A DNA stretch of 64,000 nt, taken from Nostocoides sp. F2B08. GTDB taxonomy: Bacteria; Actinomycetota; Actinomycetes; Actinomycetales; Dermatophilaceae. Below, piece by piece: positions 43,382-51,215 of this stretch; within the stretch, counting starts at the first letter, position 1, and each line of letters opens with the position of its first letter. The notes beneath the pieces are model-generated. The model was not told where the DNA came from. It was given only the letters and a program-made list of their open reading frames with translations, and made no database searches. Where the stretch lies: contig NZ_WESE01000001.1 of assembly GCF_009184895.1 (NCBI RefSeq), forward strand, positions 558,001 through 622,000. The letters are read 5' to 3'. The translations under genes and the position numbers were made by a program.

Positions 43382-45220
43382 TCAGATCCGCATGCCGCGC
43401 TCGGGGTAGTCACGGTCGGGGCGTCCCGGAGCCGGCGGTCCGCTTCCGGCGTCGGGACGCAGCGGCGCCGTCGCACGCTCGGCGGCCTCCCGCAGGGCGC
43501 GCCGCACCGGTCGATGGCTGCCCCGGCCGAGGATGGCTTCGATGATCCGGAGCCCCTCCGGCACCCTCTCGACCGCGGCGACGAGTTCCGCGGGCGAGGT
43601 GATCCGCGCATACCCGACCGAGTATGCGCGGGCCAGGTCCTCGATGCGGGCGCCGGTCGGCGTGCCGAAGACCCGTTCGAAGTCGGCGGCCCGCTCCGGT
43701 TCGCCGGGCTCGAGGGTGGCGAAGATGCCGCCGCCGTCATCGTTGACGACCACGACGGTGAGGTCGGGTCGACGCTCGAGTGGGCCGACGAGGAGGGCGC
43801 CGACGTCGTGCAGGAAGGTGAGGTCCCCCACGAGGGCGTAGGTCGCCCCTCCACCGGCGAGCGCGACGCCCGCGGCTGTCGACACGATCCCGTCGATGCC
43901 GGCCAGTCCGCGGTTGGCGACGACGCGAACCGCATCCGCGTGCCCCGGATCCGCGACCGGCGCGGCCTCGGCCGACCCGCGGGCGGCAGCCCAGTCGACC
44001 CCGAGGTCCAGGTCGCGGACCGCGTTCGAGGAGCCGACGACGAGGCGCGCCCCGCCGGGTAGGGCGCTCGCCAGAACGCGCGCCAGCGCGGGACCGCTCC
44101 CCCACGCACACTCGGCCGCCACTGCCCTCGAGACCGCCGCGGCGGCCTCGCGCCAGCCTCGCAGCCAGTCACGTCGACCGGAGCCGGCAGTCAGGGCTGG
44201 CGCCTCGAGCACGGCATCGAGGTCGAGGGTGCGGCCCGCGTCGAACGACGGCCCCAGCCAGCGCGGCCCGGCGCTCAGGTAGGTCACCCGCGCCGGGTCT
44301 GCCGTCAGGAGGCGACGCACGGGGCGGGACAGGGTGACACGACCGGCGACGACGACGTGCTCGGGTGGCTGGGCGGCGAACCACCCGGTGTCGAGCAGCA
44401 GCGGCCCGTGCGCCACCACCGTTGCTCCGAGCGGCTGCTCGCCGAACGGCTCGGCGACGACCGGCAGGCCCTGTTCCTCGGCCCACCGGGCCACTCTCCG
44501 CGCCTGGCCCGGCTCGGGCAGGTCACCGATGACGACGATGGTCCGGTCGGGGAGCCGCAGCTGCGGGCCGGTGATGGCCGCCCGGTCCGGCGCGGGCCGG
44601 TCCCGTGCCCACGTACTCCCTTCGGTCTCGGGCCACGTGCGCTCCTGCGACTCGGCGAGGTCGGGGACGAGCGGTTCCCGGAAGGTCAGGTCGAGGTGGA
44701 CGGGCCCGGGCGGCGCCTCGACGGCTGCCGCGGTCGTCGCCGCGCCGACGGCCCTGGCCACGAGGTCCTGGACCGTCACGGTCCAGCACGCAGGGTCACC
44801 TTCGTCCGGGTCGAGCTCGACCTCGCCCCGGACGACGGAGCCGAACATGCCGGGTTGGACGGTGGTCTGGTTCGCCCCGATGCCACGCAGCTCGGGAGGC
44901 CGGTCGGCACTCAGGACGACGAGCGGCACGAGGCCGTGGTGGGCCTCGAGGACAGCCGGATGGAGGTTGGCGACGGCCGTGCCCGACGTCGTCACGACCG
45001 CAGCGGGAACCCGGGCCACCTTGGCCAGGCCGAGCGCGAGGAAGCCGGCCGCGCGCTCGTCCACGCGCACGTGCAGCTCCAGCCGCCCCGCGCGGTCCGC
45101 CTCCTGGAGCTCGTAGGCCAGCGGCGCCGAGCGAGAGCCGGGGGCCAGGACGGCGTGACGAACGCCGGCCCGCAGCAGCCCGTCGACGACGGCGCGGGCC
45201 AGGCTCGTGGACGGGAACAC
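43382..45220 (-). CDS. menD: 2-succinyl-5-enolpyruvyl-6-hydroxy-3-cyclohexene-1-carboxylate synthase (MenD)
   Basis: ThDP-dependent synthase joining isochorismate and 2-oxoglutarate. 612 residues. N-terminal VDGLLRAGVRHAVLAPGSRS and LHVRVDERAAGFLALGLAKV (catalytic Glu region), PPELRGIGANQTTVQPGMF, and the C-terminal ThDP motif ALVGDLTFLHDVGALLV ... VVNDDGGGIFATLEPGEPE are intact. GTG start at 45220 follows a CACAAT box at 6 nt, itself only a few bases after the stop of the upstream hydrolase gene, so menD can be transcribed independently of it. Confidence 0.95.
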   Translation of the reverse strand: MFPSTSLARAVVDGLLRAGVRHAVLAPGSRSAPLAYELQEADRAGRLELHVRVDERAAGFLALGLAKVARVPAAVVTTSGTAVANLHPAVLEAHHGLVPLVVLSADRPPELRGIGANQTTVQPGMFGSVVRGEVELDPDEGDPACWTVTVQDLVARAVGAATTAAAVEAPPGPVHLDLTFREPLVPDLAESQERTWPETEGSTWARDRPAPDRAAITGPQLRLPDRTIVVIGDLPEPGQARRVARWAEEQGLPVVAEPFGEQPLGATVVAHGPLLLDTGWFAAQPPEHVVVAGRVTLSRPVRRLLTADPARVTYLSAGPRWLGPSFDAGRTLDLDAVLEAPALTAGSGRRDWLRGWREAAAAVSRAVAAECAWGSGPALARVLASALPGGARLVVGSSNAVRDLDLGVDWAAARGSAEAAPVADPGHADAVRVVANRGLAGIDGIVSTAAGVALAGGGATYALVGDLTFLHDVGALLVGPLERRPDLTVVVVNDDGGGIFATLEPGEPERAADFERVFGTPTGARIEDLARAYSVGYARITSPAELVAAVERVPEGLRIIEAILGRGSHRPVRRALREAAERATAPLRPDAGSGPPAPGRPDRDYPERGMRI

Positions 45221-45226
45221 GTCGCG

Positions 45227-45232
45227 ATTGTG
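45227..45232 (-). promoter_or_regulatory. Putative -10 box, leaderless promoter of menD
   Basis: CACAAT on the minus strand, 6 nt before GTG at 45220, filling the 12-bp gap after the hydrolase stop codon. Confidence 0.4.
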
Positions 45233-46480
45233 TCATCCTGCCCCCTCGGGACGACGCCGCACCCGGTAGTCCCGGACGTGCTGCGGGCCGGGGCCGTCCC
45301 GAGGACGCGCGACCCCCGCCGGTCCCCCGGCCAGGAAGGGCGATGCACCAGCCATCCAGTCCACGAGCGACGGGTGGCCACCGTCCTCGGCGGCGCGGAC
45401 CGCCAGCCGGGCCGTCTCGCGATAGGTGAGGGCCGAGTGCTCCCGCGGTCCGGGGCCCGGCATGATCATCGTCGCGTCGGGGACGTCGCGCCGCACCGTC
45501 GTCCAGTGGGGCAGGTCGGGGTTCGGCGTCAGGTCCGCGAGGGGCACGATGTCGCCCGTGTGCTCCAGAGCGAGCACCTGGACCCCGGGAGGCACCGGCA
45601 TGTGACCCACCGGCGATCCCGCGGTGACGACGTGGGTGAGGTTGACCTCCTCGCGCAGTCTCGCGTCCGCCGCGATCGCTGTCGCGACGATGCCGCCGAG
45701 ACTGTGACCGGTCAACATCACCGGCTCGCCCCTGGCGTCCGGGCGGCCGCTGCGGACCTGCGCGTCGAGCAGCGCGGCGAGCGCCGTCTCGGCCAGGACC
45801 GACGGCCGCAGGGACATCGCCCGGACGTCCGAGGTCAGGTCGTGGACGCGCGGGTCCGCTCGAGGGCTCCACTGCTGCGTCCCGGGGATCTGGACGATCC
45901 AGGCCCCGGAGCCGTCCGGCTGCGCGACCTCGATCACCCGCACGACCGGACGCCCGGAGATGAGCGACTGGGAGGTCAGCACGGATGCGAGGTCGTGGAC
46001 GACCACTCTCGAGCCGGCGGCGACCGGCACCTGCTCCACGGTCTCGGGGCTGCCGTCGACCAGAAGACCGACCCGGGCACCGGCGAGCTGGGCACCGAGG
46101 GTCACGGCCACGGTGGCACTGCGCGCCAGGGCGATGAGCGCCGCCGACTCCTGCTCGGCGAGGCGGTAGCCGGTGATGACCCAGGTGGTCCGCCGGACCA
46201 GGGTGTCCAACTCGACCGCCAGGTCCCGCAGCGCGGTGACGGCGCCGACGCGGCACCACTCGACCCTGCTGAGGTGGATGGCGGTGTCCAGTCCGCTGAA
46301 CCACGCGGCCCACGACGACAGCTCGAGCCGGTGGACGGTGAACGCGGCACCCGACACGGTCTCGGCACAGCGCGCCAGGGTCTGCACGACTCGCTCCAGG
46401 TCCTCCACCGCGACGACGAACCCGCCCCGTCCGCCGGTCACGACGAGATCCCCGTGGCCGGCGTGCCTGGACGCGGTCAT
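45233..46480 (-). CDS. Alpha/beta hydrolase (lipase-like) with N-terminal WXG100-like helical domain
   Basis: 415 residues, no signal peptide or membrane segment. Residues about 22-135 are almost entirely helical (VEDLERVVQTLARCAETVSG ... LRDLAVELDTLVRRTTWVIT) with a Trp-rich turn SSWAAWFSGLD at 56-65, resembling the helix-turn-helix of WXG100/LXG proteins. Residues about 150-375 form a lipase-type hydrolase: oxyanion-loop IPGTQ (199-), nucleophile elbow GHSLGG with Ser260, probable acid Asp310 (HTGDIVP) and His348 (PREHSALTYR). Its ATG overlaps the stop of a WXG100-like gene. Best explained as a substrate or effector of a type VII secretion system, or a cytosolic esterase with its partner; no T7SS core genes are in the window. 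Confidence 0.75.
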   Translation of the reverse strand: MTASRHAGHGDLVVTGGRGGFVVAVEDLERVVQTLARCAETVSGAAFTVHRLELSSWAAWFSGLDTAIHLSRVEWCRVGAVTALRDLAVELDTLVRRTTWVITGYRLAEQESAALIALARSATVAVTLGAQLAGARVGLLVDGSPETVEQVPVAAGSRVVVHDLASVLTSQSLISGRPVVRVIEVAQPDGSGAWIVQIPGTQQWSPRADPRVHDLTSDVRAMSLRPSVLAETALAALLDAQVRSGRPDARGEPVMLTGHSLGGIVATAIAADARLREEVNLTHVVTAGSPVGHMPVPPGVQVLALEHTGDIVPLADLTPNPDLPHWTTVRRDVPDATMIMPGPGPREHSALTYRETARLAVRAAEDGGHPSLVDWMAGASPFLAGGPAGVARPRDGPGPQHVRDYRVRRRPEGAG

Positions 46481-46806
46481 GTAGCCGGTCCGGTCTCGAG
46501 CCGCTCGAGCAGGGCGCGTAGCTCGGTGAGGTCGCTCAGGCCCACGCCCGCTGAGCGACGGGCGGCGCCGACCCGAGCCCGCCACGCGCCGGCCGCGGGG
46601 CCGGACCACGGGATCGCGCTCGCTGCGACGAGGGCGGCGACGACCTCCTCGACATCCGCATGCACGCGGTCGATCCGGGCCCGCGCGGAGGCGAGCTCGT
46701 CCAGAGCGGCGTGCACGGCGGCCGTGTGCAGCGCTCCGCCGACGCTTCCGGGCCCTGGCCCTGACCCTGGCGTGGACACCGTCCGCTCGCCCTCCCGCGC
46801 ATTCAT
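46477..46806 (-). CDS. WXG100-like small helical protein
   Basis: 109 residues. After a Gly/Pro/Ser-rich N-terminus (1-24), two long helices (about 25-63 and 71-104) are separated by IPWSGPAAGAW, with the WSG tripeptide at 67-69, the hallmark of WXG100/ESAT-6-like proteins. Charged heptad-like spacing (LDELASARARIDRVHADVEE) supports a coiled hairpin. It overlaps the downstream lipase-like gene (ATGA), so the two are co-translated and likely form a complex. Divergent from mycothione reductase. The assignment rests on topology and the WxG turn, without an alignment. Confidence 0.68.
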   Translation of the reverse strand: MNAREGERTVSTPGSGPGPGSVGGALHTAAVHAALDELASARARIDRVHADVEEVVAALVAASAIPWSGPAAGAWRARVGAARRSAGVGLSDLTELRALLERLETGPAT

Positions 46807-46902
46807 CCCCCCATCCAGCCAGCCCCACCGCGATCCCGCCAGACCGTCACAACCGGGCTGGGGACGACACTCCCGGAATGAGGGACCGCATGGGACAACT
46901 CG

Positions 46903-46908
46903 TACGCT
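46903..46908 (+). promoter_or_regulatory. Putative -10 box, leaderless promoter of mtr
   Basis: TACGCT, 7 nt before ATG at 46916. Confidence 0.5.
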
Positions 46909-46915
46909 CGTGCCC

Positions 46916-48316
46916 ATGCCGCACCACCAGCTCGTCATCATCGGGACCGGATCCGGGAACACCCTCGTCACCGACGAGCTCGAGGGACTCGACATCGCCA
47001 TCGTCGAGGCGGGTCGGTTCGGGGGGACGTGCCTGAACGTCGGGTGCATCCCGACCAAGATGTTCGTCCTCCCGGCGGACCGGGTCGTCGAGGCCGAGGA
47101 TGCCTCCCGGATCGGGGTGACCGTCACCGGGGCCAGCGCCGACTGGGCGGCCATCCGCGACCGCGTCTTCGCCAGGATCGACCCCATCGCCGACGGCGGC
47201 GAGGAGTACCGCGTCAGCCAGGAGTTCGTCACGGTCTACAAGGCCGAGGCCCGCTTCGTCGGTGAGCGACGACTGCTGCTGTCGACCGGGGAGGAGCTGA
47301 CAGCCGACCGGATCGTCGTCGCGGCCGGCAGCCGACCCCGGGGTCTGCCCATCGAGGGCCTGACCGGCGCCGACCCGGCCCGCGGCGTCCACACGTCCGA
47401 CACGGTGATGCGAATGGACCGCCTACCGCGCAGGATGGTCGTCATCGGTGGAGGCTTCGTCGCGTGCGAGTTCGCCTACGTCTTCGCCGCCTACGGGGTC
47501 GAGGTCACGCAGGTGCAGCGCTCCGCCACCCTGCTGTCCAGGGAGGAGGCGGAGGTCGCCCACACCTACACGGCGGTCTCCGCCGAGCGGATCGACCTGC
47601 GCCTCGGCACGGTCGTCACCGATGCAGAGTACGACGGGTCGGAGTGGACCCTCTCACTCGGCGGTCCGGACGGACCCGCCCAGGTGCGCGCGGACACGGT
47701 GCTGCTCGCGGTCGGCCGTGATCCCAACACCGACCGCATCGACGCCGAGGCGGGCGGTCTCGCGACGGACGCCTCCGGCCTGCTCGTCGTCGACGAGCGG
47801 CTGCGCACCTCGGTGCCCGAGGTGTGGGCGCTCGGGGACGTCTGCAGCGAGGACCAGCTCAAGCACGTCGCCAACCACCACGCCCGGATCGTCGCCCACA
47901 ACCTCGCGGTCGACTTCGGCAGGACACCCGGCGAGCCGCGCACGCTCGACGACCGGGTCATCCCGCACGGCGTGTTCGGGCACCCGCAGATCGCCGCGTT
48001 CGGCCCGACCCGGGCCCAGCTGGAGGCGGCCGGGACCGAGTTCGTCTGCTACACCCAGCGCTTCAGCGACGTCGCCCAGGGCTGGGCCCTCGAGGACCCG
48101 CACGGCCTGCTCACGGTGCACGCGACCCCAGACGGCCGGATCCTCGCAGCGCATTGCATCGGACCGCACTCCTCGACCCTCATCCAGCCGCTGATCCAGG
48201 CCGCGACGTTCGGTCAGCGTGCCCTCGAGGTCGCCCGGGGCCAGTACTGGATCCACCCCGCTCTCGCCGAGGTCGTCGAGAACGCCCTCCTCGGACTGCC
48301 GCTCGAGTCGTCCTGA
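46916..48316 (+). CDS. mtr: Mycothione reductase
   Basis: FAD/NADPH disulfide oxidoreductase that reduces mycothione to mycothiol, 466 residues. N-terminal LVIIGTGSGNTLVTDE (FAD Rossmann motif), redox pair C39/C44 in GGTCLNVGCIPTK, second NAD(P)-binding GGGFVACEFAYVF, FAD motif VWALGDVCSEDQLKHVANHH, and C-terminal catalytic HPALAEVVENAL. The absence of an E-H pair further out and the overall sequence (VITDELEGLDIAIVEAG-like) fit mycothione reductase better than lipoamide dehydrogenase or mercuric reductase. Implies mycothiol as the redox thiol. Confidence 0.9.
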   Translation: MPHHQLVIIGTGSGNTLVTDELEGLDIAIVEAGRFGGTCLNVGCIPTKMFVLPADRVVEAEDASRIGVTVTGASADWAAIRDRVFARIDPIADGGEEYRVSQEFVTVYKAEARFVGERRLLLSTGEELTADRIVVAAGSRPRGLPIEGLTGADPARGVHTSDTVMRMDRLPRRMVVIGGGFVACEFAYVFAAYGVEVTQVQRSATLLSREEAEVAHTYTAVSAERIDLRLGTVVTDAEYDGSEWTLSLGGPDGPAQVRADTVLLAVGRDPNTDRIDAEAGGLATDASGLLVVDERLRTSVPEVWALGDVCSEDQLKHVANHHARIVAHNLAVDFGRTPGEPRTLDDRVIPHGVFGHPQIAAFGPTRAQLEAAGTEFVCYTQRFSDVAQGWALEDPHGLLTVHATPDGRILAAHCIGPHSSTLIQPLIQAATFGQRALEVARGQYWIHPALAEVVENALLGLPLESS

Positions 48317-48371
48317 CCGCAGGCCCACGGGTCGGAGCGCACAGCGGCGCACAGGTCAGCGGACCCACCGA

Positions 48372-49382
48372 TCAGAGGTATGCGGCGCTCGCCTCGACCC
48401 GGTCCGCCCACCACCGGCGACGGTCACCCGGGACCGCGAACCGCTGGAGCAGCTCGGGATCGACCGTGACCGGACGCACCGGCAGCCCACCGGCACTGGG
48501 CAGCAACGGGTCCGCGGACACGTCTCCGTCGAGCAGGGCCACCGTGCCCAGGCCGCAGGCATAGGGCAGGTCGGGAAGGGCCGCCGCGAGGGCCACCCCG
48601 GCCGCAATGCCCACACTCGTCTCCAGAGCCGAGGACACCACCGCCGGCAACCCGCACTCCTGCACGATCCGCAGCGCCGCACGCACGCCACCGAGCGGGG
48701 CGACCTTGACGACGACCACGTCGGCCGCCTCGAGATCCCGCACGCGAAGGGGGTCCTCAGCCCGCCGAATCGACTCGTCCGCGGCGACCGGCACCTCGGT
48801 GCCGTCGCGGGCGAGCGCTCGGCGCAGCCCGGCCAGCTCCTCGACCGAGGCGCACGGTTGCTCGGCGTACTCCAGCCCATAGGCGGACAACCGGCGCAGC
48901 GCGTCCCGCGCCTGCTCGACGTCCCAGCCCCCGTTGGCGTCGACGCGGATCAGGCCGTCACGGCCCAGGTGGGCGCGCACGGCCGCCACCCGGTCGAGGT
49001 CGTCGGCGAGGCCCTCGCCGGACTCGGCCACCTTGACCTTGACCGTCGTGGCACCGGGGAAACGGTCGAGCACCTCGCCCACCCGCTCCGGCCCGACCGC
49101 CGGAACGGTGGCGTTGACCGGCACCCGGTTCCGCAACGCGGGCGGCGGGCCCTCCCAGGCCGCCTCCACGGCTGCGGCGAGCCAGCGCGCGGCCTCGACC
49201 GGCGCATACTCGAGGAACGGGCCGAACTCGCCCCAGCCGGCCGGACCGTGCAGCACGGCGACCTCGCGCCGCGTCACACCCCGGAAGCGCACCCGCATCG
49301 GCACCGAGACGACGTGCATGGCGGCCACCAGGTCCGCGACGGACGGTCGCTCGGACGGACACGGCTCGGCAGTGGGGGTCAT
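48372..49382 (-). CDS. menC: o-Succinylbenzoate synthase
   Basis: Enolase-superfamily dehydratase making o-succinylbenzoate, 336 residues. Catalytic and metal residues are visible: TVKVKVAESG (Lys-x-Lys), IRVDANGGWDVEQA (Asp), LEYAEQPCASVEEL (Glu), VAADESIRR (Asp) and VVVKVAPLGGVRAAL (Lys). N-terminal VSVPMRVRFRGVTRREVAVL is the usual cap. ATG at 49382 follows a TAGTCT box at 9 nt. Divergent from menB and convergent with mtr; only 55 bp without a recognisable terminator separates the mtr and menC stops. Confidence 0.93.
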   Translation of the reverse strand: MTPTAEPCPSERPSVADLVAAMHVVSVPMRVRFRGVTRREVAVLHGPAGWGEFGPFLEYAPVEAARWLAAAVEAAWEGPPPALRNRVPVNATVPAVGPERVGEVLDRFPGATTVKVKVAESGEGLADDLDRVAAVRAHLGRDGLIRVDANGGWDVEQARDALRRLSAYGLEYAEQPCASVEELAGLRRALARDGTEVPVAADESIRRAEDPLRVRDLEAADVVVVKVAPLGGVRAALRIVQECGLPAVVSSALETSVGIAAGVALAAALPDLPYACGLGTVALLDGDVSADPLLPSAGGLPVRPVTVDPELLQRFAVPGDRRRWWADRVEASAAYL

Positions 49383-49391
49383 GGTGGTCCG

Positions 49392-49397
49392 AGACTA
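49392..49397 (-). promoter_or_regulatory. Putative -10 box of menC
   Basis: TAGTCT on the minus strand, 9 nt before the menC ATG; near-leaderless. Confidence 0.45.
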
Positions 49398-49445
49398 TGC
49401 CGGTCCGCGACCGGGGCCTCGGTCGGGACCCCTCTCGGGGCCAAC

Positions 49446-49451
49446 TACCCT
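49446..49451 (+). promoter_or_regulatory. Putative -10 box, leaderless promoter of menB
   Basis: TACCCT, 7 nt before GTG at 49459. It lies about 50 bp from the divergent menC box. Confidence 0.5.
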
Positions 49452-49458
49452 GGCCGGT

Positions 49459-50412
49459 GTGAGTGCACTGGAGAACGTCAGCGACACCTTCGACCCGGGC
49501 GCCTGGGACGAGGTGCCGGGCTTCGAGAACCTCACCGACATCACGTACCACCGGGCCCGTGACCTGGGCTGCGTCCGAGTCGCGTTCGACCGGCCGCACG
49601 TCCTCAACGCCTTCCGGCCGCACACCGTCGACGAGCTCTACCGGGTGCTCGACCACGCGCGCCGCACCCCGGATGTCGGCGCAGTCCTCCTCACCGGCAA
49701 CGGCCCCGGCCCGGAGGGCAACGGCGCCGCGGGCAAGTGGGCCTTCTGCACGGGCGGGGACCAGCGGATCCGCGGCCGCTCGGGATACCAGTACGCGAGC
49801 GACCCGACCGGCGACGAGACGGCCGGTGGCGTCGACGAGCGCCGGGTCAAGGCCGAGGGCGGCCGGTTGCACATCCTCGAGGTCCAGCGCCTCATCCGCA
49901 CCATGCCCAAGGTCGTCGTCGCGGTCGTCGGCGGCTGGGCGGCCGGTGGCGGGCACTCGCTGCACGTCGTGTGCGACCTCACCGTCGCCAGCCGTGAGCA
50001 CGCGCGGTTCAAGCAGACCGACGCCGACGTCGGCTCCTTCGACGGTGGCTACGGCTCGGCCTACCTGGCGCGGATGGTCGGACAGAAGAACGCCCGCGAG
50101 ATCTTCTTCCTCGGCCGCACCTACAGTGCCGAGGACATGCACCGGATGGGCGCCGTGAACATCGTCGCCGACCACACCGACCTGGAGCGCGAGGCGCTGC
50201 TCGTGGCCCGCGAGATCATGGGCAAGAGCCCGCAGGCGCAGCGGATGCTCAAGTTCGCCTTCAACCTCGTCGACGACGGCCTGATGGGACAGCAGGTCTT
50301 CGCCGGAGAGGCCACCCGGCTCGCCTACATGACCGACGAGGCGATCGAAGGCCGGGACCAGTTCCTCGAGAAGCGCGACCCCGACTGGTCTCCGTTCCCC
50401 TGGTACTACTGA
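49459..50412 (+). CDS. menB: 1,4-Dihydroxy-2-naphthoyl-CoA synthase
   Basis: Crotonase-fold ring closure enzyme of menaquinone synthesis, 317 residues. DLGCVRVAFDRPHVLNAFRP, WAFCTGGDQRIRGRSGYQYA (acyl-CoA/active-site loop), VVAVVGGWAAGGGHSLHVVC (oxyanion hole) and QTDADVGSFDGGYGSAYLAR are all canonical, and the C-terminus ends DPDWSPFPWYY as in family members. GTG start set by the TACCCT box. First gene of menB-ywiC-menE. Confidence 0.95.
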   Translation: MSALENVSDTFDPGAWDEVPGFENLTDITYHRARDLGCVRVAFDRPHVLNAFRPHTVDELYRVLDHARRTPDVGAVLLTGNGPGPEGNGAAGKWAFCTGGDQRIRGRSGYQYASDPTGDETAGGVDERRVKAEGGRLHILEVQRLIRTMPKVVVAVVGGWAAGGGHSLHVVCDLTVASREHARFKQTDADVGSFDGGYGSAYLARMVGQKNAREIFFLGRTYSAEDMHRMGAVNIVADHTDLEREALLVAREIMGKSPQAQRMLKFAFNLVDDGLMGQQVFAGEATRLAYMTDEAIEGRDQFLEKRDPDWSPFPWYY

Positions 50413-50462
50413 CCCCCGGCCACGACACGACACGAGAGCCGACGACCAGCAAGAGACACACG

Positions 50463-51215
50463 ATGACGACCACGTCACCCGCACCGACCCGCCGACGGAG
50501 GCGCTCGCCCGGCTGGGTGCCCGCCCAGCACGGTGCCTGGGCCATGCTCGCCACGCCCCTGCTCGTCGGCATCCTCGCGTCCGGTCCCACGTGGACCCAC
50601 GTTCCGCTGACGGCGTTCTGGTTCCTCGGCTACGCCGCCTTCTTCGCGACCGGTCTCTGGCTGAAGTCGCGCCGCGGGCCGCGGTACCGGCGACCCGCCC
50701 TGGTCTACTCGGCCGCCGCGGCCGTGGCGGCGCTCCTCACGCTCCTCGCCGACCCGACCCTGCTCCGCTGGGCGCCGCTGTTCGTCGTCCCCCTCGGCGT
50801 CGGTCTGCTCGCGAGCGCGGTGCGGGACGAACGGTCGCTGTGGAACGGGGTCGCGACGACGGTGGGCTCGACCCTGATGACGGTGGTCGCCTACGACGCC
50901 GGAGCGGGCACCGACCTCGAGCGCGCCTGGCTGCTCGCCGGCGTGCTGGGCCTCTACTTCGTCGGGACGGTTCTGTATGTCAAGACGATCATCCGGGAGC
51001 GGGGCAGCGAGCCGTACTACTGGCTGTCCGTCGGGTTCCACGGGCTGGCGACTCTGGCCCTCGTCCCCCTGACCCCACCGCTGACCCCGGTCTTCGCGGC
51101 CCTGACCGCGCGGGCGGCCATCGTGCCGGCGTTCCGGATCACGCCGAAGCAGGCGGGGATCGGCGAGATCGTCGCGACCGTCGTCGTCGCCGTGACCGCT
51201 CTGCTCGCGACATGA
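50463..51215 (+). CDS. YwiC-like integral membrane protein
   Basis: 250 residues, basic N-terminus (TRRRRRSPGWVPAQHGAWAM) and about seven hydrophobic segments. WVPAQHGAWAMLATPLLVGI and LWLKSRRGPRYRRPALVYSA match the YwiC-like family found in Firmicutes and Actinobacteria. Function is unknown; the PAQHGAW motif at a membrane face and a charged loop recall UbiA-type prenyltransferases only loosely. It sits between menB and menE, overlapping menE by 4 bp, which ties it to menaquinone metabolism by context only. Confidence 0.8.
   Translation: MTTTSPAPTRRRRRSPGWVPAQHGAWAMLATPLLVGILASGPTWTHVPLTAFWFLGYAAFFATGLWLKSRRGPRYRRPALVYSAAAAVAALLTLLADPTLLRWAPLFVVPLGVGLLASAVRDERSLWNGVATTVGSTLMTVVAYDAGAGTDLERAWLLAGVLGLYFVGTVLYVKTIIRERGSEPYYWLSVGFHGLATLALVPLTPPLTPVFAALTARAAIVPAFRITPKQAGIGEIVATVVVAVTALLAT

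Noticed and set aside
44357..48316. A 1319-codon plus-strand frame ending with mycothione reductase
   Set aside because: Only the part from 46916 resembles protein; the upstream 850 codons are antisense to menD and the hydrolase. A TACGCT box marks the true start.
46916..48316. Dihydrolipoamide dehydrogenase or mercuric reductase
   Set aside because: N-terminal and C-terminal motifs fit mycothione reductase; there is no N-terminal metal-binding domain and no neighbouring 2-oxoacid dehydrogenase E2 gene.
48317..48371. Inverted repeat CTGACC/GGTCAG between the convergent mtr and menC genes
   Set aside because: Only 6 bp with a loop of about 35 nt; too weak to call as a terminator.
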